This document shows, one piece after another, positions 43,266-51,023 of a stretch of 64,000 nt of DNA. Origin of the DNA: Verrucomicrobiota bacterium (GTDB lineage: Bacteria; Verrucomicrobiota; Verrucomicrobiia; Methylacidiphilales; UBA1321); NCBI GenBank assembly GCA_013285645.1, contig JABDHJ010000003.1, forward strand, positions 62,001 to 126,000, in the 5' to 3' direction. The translations under genes were made by a program, and so were the position numbers. Each line of letters starts with the position of its first letter. Within the stretch, counting starts at the first letter, position 1. The notes beneath the pieces are model-generated. The model saw only the letters and a program-made list of their open reading frames with translations. It was not told the origin of the DNA and did no database searches.

Positions 43266-43926
43266 CCCTCGTTCCCAAGTTGCACTTGGGAACGCACTTG
43301 TCGGCGAAGCTTCGCTTCCCAATGATCGTTGCCAATGAGGAGCCGCTACAGAGTCCATGAAGCTCATGCCGTCTATTTCATTACCTCGACGGTTATAGCT
43401 TGGTTCCCGGTGTTCACGACTGCAACCCGCTGTGACATTCTAATTCAATCATTGGAGTATTGCCGCAGCCAGAAAGGACTCAAAATTTATGCTTGGGTTA
43501 TCTTGGACAATCACCTACATGCGATTGTCTCCGCGCCTGATCTCCCGCGCGTTATCGCGGATTTCAAGCGGCACACTGCCCAACGACTATTGGATCAATT
43601 GGAGGCCGAAAAAAGTGACTGGTTATTGAATCAATTCAGTTATTTTCGAGCCAAGCACAAAATGGAGAGCAAGCATCAAGTGTGGCAGGAGGGAGCGCAT
43701 CCACAGGAAATGTCGAATGATGAGATGATGTTGCAAAAGTTGGAATATATTCAAAACAACCCGGTAAAGCGAGGTTTGGTGGCTGCAGCGGAGCATTGGC
43801 GGTATTCCTCAGCTCACGAGTCTTGTGTGGGTTCGCAATCGGTTATGAAGAGCGATTCTTGGCAGTAGGCAGGGCAACGAAGTTGCGGGGACAAGTGCGT
43901 TCCCAAGTGCAACTTGGGAACGAGGG
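43266..43926. mobile_element. Intact RAYT element with ~37-bp perfect inverted ends
   Basis: The first and last ~37 bp (43266-43302 and 43890-43926) are exact reverse complements. Each end is itself a palindrome, TTCCCAAGT..ACTTGGGAA. The 661-bp unit contains one transposase gene. The perfection of the ends suggests recent activity. Related palindromes with no transposase lie at 7410-7561. Confidence 0.9.
43335..43868 (+). CDS. REP-associated tyrosine transposase (RAYT, Y1/HUH family)
   Basis: 177 residues from ATG 43335. The HUH metal motif is H60-L-H62 (LDNHLHAIV), and the catalytic Tyr is Y138 in LEYIQNNPVKRGLVAAAEHW, both in the order and spacing of RAYT/IS200-like Y1 transposases. The conserved downstream KRGLV..PE.W.YSS tail is present. 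The enzyme cuts single-stranded palindromic REP ends. It sits inside perfect inverted REP ends, so it should be competent. Confidence 0.95.
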   Translation: MRSRYRVHEAHAVYFITSTVIAWFPVFTTATRCDILIQSLEYCRSQKGLKIYAWVILDNHLHAIVSAPDLPRVIADFKRHTAQRLLDQLEAEKSDWLLNQFSYFRAKHKMESKHQVWQEGAHPQEMSNDEMMLQKLEYIQNNPVKRGLVAAAEHWRYSSAHESCVGSQSVMKSDSWQ

Positions 43927-43934
43927 GAGCAAAA

Positions 43935-44348
43935 TTACTTCCAATTGTCCCTGACGACATTATCTTCAATAATCACCGAATAGCAGTCGGTCCAATTTTT
44001 TTGCCATCGCCATCCTTTTATAGTGCCGGGAGCATTCTTTTCTAAATAGACTGAGGCCTTATCTGCCGATAATTCCTGCTGGCATGTGGGGCAGCGAGGT
44101 GAAGCGCCAAATTTAAAATTGCCGCCACATGAGCAAGGCTGCAGAAACGATTCGATTTGGGGCGTTATGCACCTATGAACCTTTAGGTGAGCGTTTTTTG
44201 GTATCTCTTTACACCACCCACTTAGGAGGCACGATTTTCCGCAGCCCTCACAGTAGGCATAAGCGGAGTCATTGAATCCGTTATGAACGATAAAATATTG
44301 GAACTGTGAAGCGCAATGTTCGCAAACACCTATGTCATTGGTTCTCAT
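43935..44348 (-). CDS. Zinc-ribbon protein of unknown function
   Basis: 137 residues. Cys pairs at 9/12, 33/36 (plus C40), 72/74 and 86/89 (CEHC, CEGC, CSCGG, CPTC) suggest two zinc ribbons separated by a helical stretch. The C-terminus is basic/aromatic (GTIKGWRWQKNWTDCYSVIIED). A+T content is higher than in the flanking genes, and it lies between the RAYT element and the GH57 gene, so it may be an acquired cargo gene. It has no signal peptide. I do not recognise the family. Confidence 0.6.
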   Translation of the reverse strand: MRTNDIGVCEHCASQFQYFIVHNGFNDSAYAYCEGCGKSCLLSGWCKEIPKNAHLKVHRCITPQIESFLQPCSCGGNFKFGASPRCPTCQQELSADKASVYLEKNAPGTIKGWRWQKNWTDCYSVIIEDNVVRDNWK

Positions 44349-44364
44349 TCGTCGCTGACCTACA

Positions 44365-45945
44365 TCAAATATAATACCGCCAATTGATATTGGGGAAGAT
44401 ATTGTCGCGCCACTCGCAGTTGCCGAGGAAATCGGTGTCGATGGTGTTGCTCTTGATCTGCTCGTAGAGGCGGGTGAAGCGCAGGATGTGGTCCTGGGTG
44501 CGCTTGACGGCGTAGGGAACCATGGTGCCGGTCTTCATGATGAAGGCCCAGTCGCTGGATTGGGCGAGGAGTAGTTCGCGCGCGGCTTGTTTCATGGCGC
44601 GGTCGGTGAGGCCGTAGCAATCGCGGAATTGACGCGCGAGTTCGATCATGCGGCCAGCGGCAGTGTGCAGGTGCGGATAAATCCACGCATTCGGCTCGTC
44701 GAGCCAGACTTTGTAATAGCCTTCCGCGCCCCATGAGGAAGCGCTGGGCGTGGCCAGTTGTTGGGTCGAGTAATTGGCTAGGTATTCGCCCGGCGTCGTC
44801 GTGCGGAAAACCTGCTGATCGTAGTGGGCCTTGCGGAAAACGTAGTTGAGGAACTCGGGCCCCTCGTACCACCAGTGGCCGTAGAGTTCGGCGTCGTAGG
44901 GTGCGAGGACGATGGGATCCATGCCGAGCACGCCGTGCAGATGCTCGATCTGCTTGCTGCGATTGAAGACGAAATTAGCCGCGTGGTCTGCGGAGCGATC
45001 GCGCGCCGCATTGGGACGATAAGGTTCCTTGTGACCGGACGGCCCGGTGATGCGGTGATACTTGAGGCCGGTGAATTTGCGCAGGCCATTGGACTGCACA
45101 TAGGGCGCGATGTAGTCTTGATCGAGATCGTAGCCGATGTCGCGGTAGAAATCGCGATACGCGGGATCGCCGGGATAGCCCTCGATGGAAGACCAGACCT
45201 GAACGCTTGATTCGATGTCGCGTCCAAAAGCGGCGGGGCCAGAGCGCGTGAAAAGCGGCGCGTAGACGCCGTAGCGAGGCCGCGGCTCGGCATGCATGAT
45301 CGCGTGGCTGTCGACGATGAACCAGCGGATATCGGCCTCCTGCAAAAACTTGTCGATACCCGGTGTGTAAGCGCATTCGGGCAGCCAGATGCCGCGGGGT
45401 GGGCGGCCAAAACATTCCTGATAATGATCCTTCGCGATCATGATCTGTGCGCGAATGGCCTCGGGATAATCGGCCATGAGCGGCAGATAACCATGGGTCG
45501 CGCCGCAGGTGATGATCTCGAGCTTGCCCTCGTCCTGGAACTTCCGGAAAGCGGTCAGCAGGTTGCGGTGATACTTATCAACGAAAACATGGCGGCAATT
45601 TTCGAGCCGATGGAGATAGAACCATGCGAGTTCGTGGAACTGGTGATCGCCCTTGGTGCGGTTAATTTCCTTGTGGGCCAATTCGATCGACTTGTCGACG
45701 GTCTTGACGTAGCGGTCCTGCAAAAGCGGATCGGCCAGCATTGAGGCGAGCGGCGGCGTGATCGACATCGTCAGGCGGAAATCGCAATTGTCATTCAGCA
45801 GGCCATCCATCATGTTGACCAGCGGAATATAGGTCTCCGTGATCGCCTCGTAGAACCAGTCCTCTTCGAGGAATTCCTCGTACTCGGGATGGCGGACGAA
45901 AGGCAGATGCGCGTGAAGGACAAGTGCGAGGTAACCTTGAGGCAT
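44365..45945 (-). CDS. Glycoside hydrolase family 57 protein (1,4-alpha-glucan branching type, DUF1957)
   Basis: 526 residues. The TIM-barrel start is GYLALVLHAHLPFVRHPEYEEFLEE. The probable nucleophile is E190 in RGIWLPECAYTPG and the acid/base is D351 in APYDAELYGHWWYEG. These positions match the GH57 branching-enzyme group that makes alpha-1,6 branches in glycogen, and the C-terminal helical domain of that group is present. Activity could alternatively be amylolytic. It is transcribed divergently from the PafA/Dop-like gene 125 nt away. Confidence 0.92.
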   Translation of the reverse strand: MPQGYLALVLHAHLPFVRHPEYEEFLEEDWFYEAITETYIPLVNMMDGLLNDNCDFRLTMSITPPLASMLADPLLQDRYVKTVDKSIELAHKEINRTKGDHQFHELAWFYLHRLENCRHVFVDKYHRNLLTAFRKFQDEGKLEIITCGATHGYLPLMADYPEAIRAQIMIAKDHYQECFGRPPRGIWLPECAYTPGIDKFLQEADIRWFIVDSHAIMHAEPRPRYGVYAPLFTRSGPAAFGRDIESSVQVWSSIEGYPGDPAYRDFYRDIGYDLDQDYIAPYVQSNGLRKFTGLKYHRITGPSGHKEPYRPNAARDRSADHAANFVFNRSKQIEHLHGVLGMDPIVLAPYDAELYGHWWYEGPEFLNYVFRKAHYDQQVFRTTTPGEYLANYSTQQLATPSASSWGAEGYYKVWLDEPNAWIYPHLHTAAGRMIELARQFRDCYGLTDRAMKQAARELLLAQSSDWAFIMKTGTMVPYAVKRTQDHILRFTRLYEQIKSNTIDTDFLGNCEWRDNIFPNINWRYYI

Positions 45946-46070
45946 GATGGGTGCTCAAAAGTTATACCGACTTGGCGGACTTGTCCCGCGTTAAGTCAGC
46001 AAAAAACGGTGGACGAAAAAATCGCGCAGTCGTGAGTTGGCAGCCGCCAAAAGACCGGTACGGTTAAAGC

Positions 46071-47462
46071 ATGAAGCGGCTCGCCGGCCTTGAGACCGAG
46101 TATGGCTGTATGGCGCCTGAATCGTTCGGGCTGCCAGCGGTACCGACGCGCGTTCGCGACTACATTTTCAAAAAGAAAAAGCTCGGTCTCATCGATTTGC
46201 ACGATCGCGATTACGATGAGCCGGCGGGCAATGGTGGATTTCTTTTCAACGGTGGTCGGCTCTACCTCGATATGGGCCATGTGGAATATTGTACGCCGGA
46301 GTGTCTCTCGCTGGCTGATGTTGTTGCTTACGACCAAGTGGGCGAGGTGTTGCTTCAGCAGGCGCTGCAGGAATTGCATCTGATCCCGGATGTTTCCTTC
46401 ATCAAGAACAACATCGATCACTACACGAGCGCAACTTTTGGCTGCCACGAGAATTACCTGCTCAATCGCGATGCCCCGCTGACAAAGAAGAATATCGATA
46501 CGCTGCTCACGTTTCTATCCGTGCGCATTTTGCTGGCGGGGGCGGGGCGTGTGGGGATGACGCAAGCCCCGCGGCGTTACGGTAAGATGGATGGTGGCGA
46601 CGGCGTGCCGTACCAGATTTCGCAACGGGCCGACTTCATCCAGACCGATATTTACGAGTGGGTGCAATTCAATCGCGCGCTGATCAATGCCCGCGATGAG
46701 CCGCTGGCGGATTATCGACGGTTTCGTCGACTGCACTTGTTGCTGGGCGATTCGAATCTGCTGCCTTTTGCCAATGCGTTGAAGGTCGGCTCGACCGCGT
46801 TGATGCTCGATTTGTTGGAGGCTGATGCGCTGCCCGATATCGCGCTGTATGATCCGGTCGGTGCGATGCGGAAGCTTTCACATCAACCGAACGGGCCGTG
46901 GAAAGTGGAGTTGGCCGATCGAAGCGAATGCCCGGCGCTCGATATCCTGGAGGAGTTTTTGGCGGCGGCGAATTCGGGAAAGATCGAACTCGATGCAGAT
47001 GGGAAATGGACGGTGGATGCGTGGCGGTTTGCGCTTGATCATCTCCGGCATGATCGCGGGGCGTTAATTGGGAAGCTCGACTGGATCACGAAGCAGTTCC
47101 TGCTCGAATCGTTCATCGAATCGGAGGGCATCACGTGGAAGGACACGTGGCTGGAGAGTCTCGATCTCGAATATCACTCAGTCGATCCGGCGAAATCGCT
47201 GCTGGCGGGATTGCCCGGGACGGCGTTGATCCAGCAGGGCCTGCCCGGCTTGGCCAAGCGAGATTTCTTTATTCAGCCTCCGCCAAATACGCGCGCCAAT
47301 GTCCGCAGCGAGGCGATGCGCACCATCCTGCACAAGAAGCTCTCTTACGTCATCGATTGGGATCTCATCTACATCGGCGAGGGGAAGCAGATCCATCTCG
47401 ATGATCCTTTTGTTTGCGATCTCAAGACGCTGAATAGTTTTCGCACGCACGACCATCGGTAA
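46071..47462 (+). CDS. PafA/Dop-family carboxylate-amine ligase (Pup ligase/deamidase fold), orphan
   Basis: 463 residues. The glutamine-synthetase-like fold signature is clear: ETEYG with Mg-binding E8 and E10, catalytic-type D67 in GGRLYLDMGHVEYCTPEC, FKNN-like FIKNN at 110-114, GCHENY at 124-129, then INARDEPLADYRRFRRLHLLLGDSNL and LKVGSTAL. These closely match PafA and Dop. The long Dop-loop insert is not obvious, so it resembles PafA more. The ATP-dependent enzyme would form or cut a Glu/Gln gamma-amide on a lysine. No Pup-like protein ending GGE or GGQ, no proteasome subunits and no Mpa/ARC ATPase occur in this window. It lies 119 nt upstream of the TldD gene. Confidence 0.85.
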   Translation: MKRLAGLETEYGCMAPESFGLPAVPTRVRDYIFKKKKLGLIDLHDRDYDEPAGNGGFLFNGGRLYLDMGHVEYCTPECLSLADVVAYDQVGEVLLQQALQELHLIPDVSFIKNNIDHYTSATFGCHENYLLNRDAPLTKKNIDTLLTFLSVRILLAGAGRVGMTQAPRRYGKMDGGDGVPYQISQRADFIQTDIYEWVQFNRALINARDEPLADYRRFRRLHLLLGDSNLLPFANALKVGSTALMLDLLEADALPDIALYDPVGAMRKLSHQPNGPWKVELADRSECPALDILEEFLAAANSGKIELDADGKWTVDAWRFALDHLRHDRGALIGKLDWITKQFLLESFIESEGITWKDTWLESLDLEYHSVDPAKSLLAGLPGTALIQQGLPGLAKRDFFIQPPPNTRANVRSEAMRTILHKKLSYVIDWDLIYIGEGKQIHLDDPFVCDLKTLNSFRTHDHR

Positions 47463-47471
47463 TCTCCGTCT

Positions 47472-47497
47472 CTGTCATCCTTCGACAAGGATGACAG
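47472..47497. terminator. Palindrome CTGTCATCCTT-CGAC-AAGGATGACAG
   Basis: A perfect 11-bp stem with a 4-nt loop lies 10 nt after the PafA/Dop stop codon. It looks like a minimal, collapsed REP-A unit (it shares GTCATCC and TTCGACAAG). It may terminate or stabilise that transcript; no T-tract follows. Confidence 0.5.
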
Positions 47498-47581
47498 ATT
47501 GCCTGAACATGGATTCAGTCCTACAGACTTGTAACTGCCTCGGTCTTTGACATTTGCCCTATCGCGTCGCACAGTTTCCCT

Positions 47582-49177
47582 GTGAATCGTCGTACGTTTC
47601 TTCGCTCGATGGGTGGATGCGCTTGCGCCACGCTGATCCCTTCCACGCTTTTTCTTGGCATGCGAAACGCCGCAGCCATTGAGATCGCGGAGAAGCTCGA
47701 TCTGCCCGGCAAGATGCGTCTGGCCGATATCGCCCTTGGAGCGGCCAAGACCATGGGCGCTTCCTACGCCGACTTCCGACTTTGCCGCTACCAAACCGAA
47801 TACATCCAGACCAAGGAACATCGGCTGGAGACCTCCGCCACCGGAATGAGCGTCGGTTTTGCCGTGCGCGTGCTTCTCGACGGCACTTGGGGTTACGCCA
47901 GCAGTCCGCTCGCCACCGACGACGAAGTCAAACGCGCCACGGCCAACGCCATCGCAGTGGCCAAGGCGAGCCAGCCACTTCAACTGCGCAAATTCGAGTT
48001 GGAAGACCTTACCTCCTATCAGGACCGCTGGGACATGCCGATGAAGGCCGATCCGTTTCTCGTGCCGGTGAATGAGAAGATCGACAAGCTGCTTTCGATC
48101 AACGAAGCCGCGCTCAAGGCCGGGGCCAATTATGCGAATGCCACCTTCACCTTTGTTCGTGAAGAGAAGTTTTTTGCCTCGAGCGTGGGCAGTCGAATCG
48201 AGCAGACCCGGGTTCGCAGCATGCCGGAAACCGAAGTGACGGTGATCGACAAGGTGACCGGAAAATTCGCTTCACGAGCGGGACTTGCCGCTCCCCGTGG
48301 TTCTGGCTATGACTACATTCAAGGTTACGATTTCCTAGGAGAAGCGGCGAAGGCAGCCGAGCAGGCCCGGGAAAAGTTGAAGGCGAAACCGATCGAACCG
48401 GATAAGTACGATCTCGTCCTCGATCCGACGCACCTGTGGTTGACCATTCACGAATCAGTCGGACATCCCACGGAACTCGATCGCGCGCTGGGTTGGGAAG
48501 CCAATTTCGCCGGGACGACCTTCTGCACACCGGACAAGCTGGGCAAACTCAAGTACGGTAGTGAGCTGATGAACATCGTGGCCGACCGCAGCCAGGAGGG
48601 TGGCCTTTCCACCGTTGGTTACGACGATGACGGCGTGAGTTGGATTGGAAATGATGGCTTCCCCATTATCCAGGACGGTATTTTTGTGAATTACCAGATG
48701 GCCATTGGCCAGGCGCAGCTTATCGGAAAAAAGACCTCTAACGGCTGCGCGTTCGCTGACAACTGGGATGCCTTCCCGATCCAGCGGATGCCGAATGTCT
48801 CGCTCCAACCCAATCCCAAGACCTGCTCGCTGGAGGATCTTATCTCCGACGTGAAGAGAGGCATCTACATCATGGGCAACGGCAGCTGGAGCATCGACCA
48901 GCAGCGGCACAATTTTCAATTTGGCGGCCAGCTTTTTTACGAGATCAAAAACGGAAAGCTCGGCGGCATGCTGCGAGACGTTGCCTATCAGGGCAGCACG
49001 GTCGAGTTTTGGAATTCGATGGATGGTATTGGCGACAAGAGTACTTATTTCCTCGGCGGCGCACCGAATTGCGGCAAGGGCCAGCCCGAGCAGACGGCGC
49101 CGGTATCGCATGGCGCGGTGCCGGGCCGGTTCCGTCAAATCACCGTGCTTAACACGGAGAGAAAGGATGTCACATGA
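47582..49177 (+). CDS. tldD: TldD family metalloprotease, with apparent Tat-type leader
   Basis: 531 residues from a GTG start. The zinc motif is HESVGH (H290, E291, H295), with the family third-ligand Cys at C497 in PNCGKGQP; both fit TldD. Unlike classical cytosolic TldD, this one begins with a twin-arginine-like leader (MNRRTFLRSMGGCA, a hydrophobic stretch, then AAA), ~33 residues longer than the usual start. TldD/TldE together degrade small unfolded peptides and mature modified peptides. The stop overlaps the TldE start (ATGA). Gene order (ligase-tldD-tldE) suggests a shared pathway. Confidence 0.93.
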   Translation: MNRRTFLRSMGGCACATLIPSTLFLGMRNAAAIEIAEKLDLPGKMRLADIALGAAKTMGASYADFRLCRYQTEYIQTKEHRLETSATGMSVGFAVRVLLDGTWGYASSPLATDDEVKRATANAIAVAKASQPLQLRKFELEDLTSYQDRWDMPMKADPFLVPVNEKIDKLLSINEAALKAGANYANATFTFVREEKFFASSVGSRIEQTRVRSMPETEVTVIDKVTGKFASRAGLAAPRGSGYDYIQGYDFLGEAAKAAEQAREKLKAKPIEPDKYDLVLDPTHLWLTIHESVGHPTELDRALGWEANFAGTTFCTPDKLGKLKYGSELMNIVADRSQEGGLSTVGYDDDGVSWIGNDGFPIIQDGIFVNYQMAIGQAQLIGKKTSNGCAFADNWDAFPIQRMPNVSLQPNPKTCSLEDLISDVKRGIYIMGNGSWSIDQQRHNFQFGGQLFYEIKNGKLGGMLRDVAYQGSTVEFWNSMDGIGDKSTYFLGGAPNCGKGQPEQTAPVSHGAVPGRFRQITVLNTERKDVT

Positions 49178-50511
49178 TTTTGAGCGAAGCCGATGCGCAA
49201 GACCTCACGAAGAAAATCCTGGCTCTTTCCCAGGCGGAGTCATGCGCGGTGTCTCTTTCAGGCGGCGAAAATCGGCACATTCGTTTCGCCCAGAACATGG
49301 CGACGACGAATGGTGCTCCCGGTTCTATTTCAATTACTGTTGAGTCGCATTACGGTAAGCGGTCAGGATCGGCCAACGGCAGTGACCTGACCGACGACGC
49401 GCTGGCGGCCCTCGTGGCGTCGTCCGAAAATACGGCGAAGCTTGCGCCGGAGAATCCTGAATTCATGCCGCCGCTCGGTCCTCAAAAGTACGGGACGGTT
49501 GCGGGCTTCTCCCCGGTGACGCAGGCGACTACTTCCAATCAGCTCGCGAGCGCGATTCAACCGGTACTACAGCAGGCGCAGGCCAAGAATTTGCAGGCTT
49601 CTGGTTTTCTCGATATCGGCACGTCATTCTCCAGTTTTGGCACCAGCAAGGGGCTGTTTGTTTACGACCAGGAAACCGGGGTGCTTCATACGATCTCGGC
49701 CCGCACGCCGGACGGTACCGGCTCCGGTTGGGCTGGCACGACGCATTATGATTTCAGCAAACTCGACATTGCCGGGATGGGAGGCGTGGCGATGGATAAG
49801 GCCGTGCGCTCCCAGAAGCCAGTCAAGCTTGAGCCCGGCAAGTACACGGTGATTCTCGAACCCTCCGCAGTCTCCGATTTGATTGGTATTTTGGTTGGCG
49901 AAGAATTTGATCAGAGATCCGCCGACGAGGGGCGTAACTTCGCCACAAAGAAAGGCGGAGGCTCGCGACTGGGTGAAACGATGTTTAGCAAGAGCGTCAC
50001 CATCTTTTCCGATCCCGCCGACGCCGTCGTACCCGGTGGCATTTATTCCGATGATGGCCAACCGGCTGTCCGGACGACCTGGATCGAGAATGGTGTCCTG
50101 AAAAATTTGCAGTGTGGTCGTTATTGGGCGCAGAAATCGGGACGAGCCCCTGTACCCGGGCCCACCACCCTGACGATGATTGGTGGTACGACCTCAACCG
50201 CAGATATGATCAAGCAGACCAAGAAAGGGCTCCTTATCACTCGCTTCTGGTATATCCGCGAAGTCGATCCGCAGACTGTGCTATTGACCGGCCTCACCCG
50301 CGATGGTGTTTTCCTGATCGAAAATGGGGAGATCACCAGGCCAGCCTGTAACTTCCGCTTTAATGAAAGTCCGGTGGCGATGCTGAACAAGGTCGTGGCG
50401 CTGGGGCCCTCCGTGCGCGCTTACGGGGAGGAATCGATCGGGATTCCCATCTCCGTCCCGACTATGCTCGTGGACGAGTTTACGCTGTCGAGCGTGTCCG
50501 ATGCGGTGTAG
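49174..50511 (+). CDS. tldE: TldE (PmbA) family partner protein
   Basis: 445 residues, starting MILSEADAQDLTKKILALS. It has no zinc HExxxH motif, as expected for TldE/PmbA, the non-catalytic half of the heterodimer. Regions like ILVGEEFDQRSADEGRNF and PALWD-like GTTSTADMIKQTKKGLLITRFWYIREVDPQT match the family. It carries no signal peptide although its partner does. The start is coupled to tldD by a 4-nt overlap. Confidence 0.93.
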   Translation: MILSEADAQDLTKKILALSQAESCAVSLSGGENRHIRFAQNMATTNGAPGSISITVESHYGKRSGSANGSDLTDDALAALVASSENTAKLAPENPEFMPPLGPQKYGTVAGFSPVTQATTSNQLASAIQPVLQQAQAKNLQASGFLDIGTSFSSFGTSKGLFVYDQETGVLHTISARTPDGTGSGWAGTTHYDFSKLDIAGMGGVAMDKAVRSQKPVKLEPGKYTVILEPSAVSDLIGILVGEEFDQRSADEGRNFATKKGGGSRLGETMFSKSVTIFSDPADAVVPGGIYSDDGQPAVRTTWIENGVLKNLQCGRYWAQKSGRAPVPGPTTLTMIGGTTSTADMIKQTKKGLLITRFWYIREVDPQTVLLTGLTRDGVFLIENGEITRPACNFRFNESPVAMLNKVVALGPSVRAYGEESIGIPISVPTMLVDEFTLSSVSDAV

Positions 50512-50520
50512 ATTTGGTCG

Positions 50521-50814
50521 ATGCGCGATCTCCAATCCGGTTGGGCGATGTGGGCGAAAGCCATCCTGTTTCTGCTCATCGGCTTAATCTCCTCGATCCT
50601 CATTCTGGTGGAAATGCCGACTCTGAGAGTGTTCCTGCTCCTCGGCTTGGCGATCTGGTCTTTTTGTCGCGCCTATTATTTCGCATTTTATGTCATCGAG
50701 CATTATCTCGATCCTACATTTCGCTACTCGGGATTATTTTCCGTGGCTCGGCATTTGATGACGGGAAAAGCCCCCTGTCAATCAATCGAGCCAAAAGAAA
50801 CCAAACGAACATAG
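50521..50814 (+). CDS. Small membrane protein
   Basis: 97 residues with two hydrophobic helices (AKAILFLLIGLISSILILV, LRVFLLLGLAIWSFCRAYYFAFYVIEHY) and a C-terminal YIDP/FRYSGL-type motif. It lies 9 nt after the TldE stop on the same strand, so it could be the last gene of that operon. I recognise the general shape from other Verrucomicrobia but no function. Confidence 0.6.
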   Translation: MRDLQSGWAMWAKAILFLLIGLISSILILVEMPTLRVFLLLGLAIWSFCRAYYFAFYVIEHYLDPTFRYSGLFSVARHLMTGKAPCQSIEPKETKRT

Positions 50815-50860
50815 GAGTTTCCTTGCCGTTCCGCAAAGAAACGCGCATCATCTCTCGCCT

Positions 50861-50974
50861 ATGGGAGACTATCCAGGACGCAAACAAGTTCGCAATCGCG
50901 CCAAGCGCGCCGTGAAAAACGATCGTATCATTGAAAAACGGGCAGCCGAAAAGAAAGCCGCCGCGAAGAAGTAG
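50861..50974 (+). CDS. Small basic protein (37 residues)
   Basis: ATG 50861 to TAG 50974. MGDYPGRKQVRNRAKRAVKN is followed by a Lys/Ala-rich tail (RIIEKRAAEKKAAAKK). Similar in type to the 45-residue basic protein at 28.7 kb; the ends do not match Pup (no GG-Glu/Gln). There is no strong ribosome-binding site, and overlapping frames on this strand are also open, so the call is uncertain. Confidence 0.45.
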   Translation: MGDYPGRKQVRNRAKRAVKNDRIIEKRAAEKKAAAKK

Positions 50975-51023
50975 GAGCCTCGGCATCAAACGGCACTCGG
51001 TGCCGTGGTTTCATCTTTTTCCC

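Noticed and set aside
46071-50974. A Pup/UBact-like tag among the small ORFs near the PafA/Dop gene
   Set aside because: No small frame on either strand ends in GG-Glu or GG-Gln. The 37-residue basic protein at 50861 ends in AAAKK and is strongly basic, whereas Pup is acidic and disordered.
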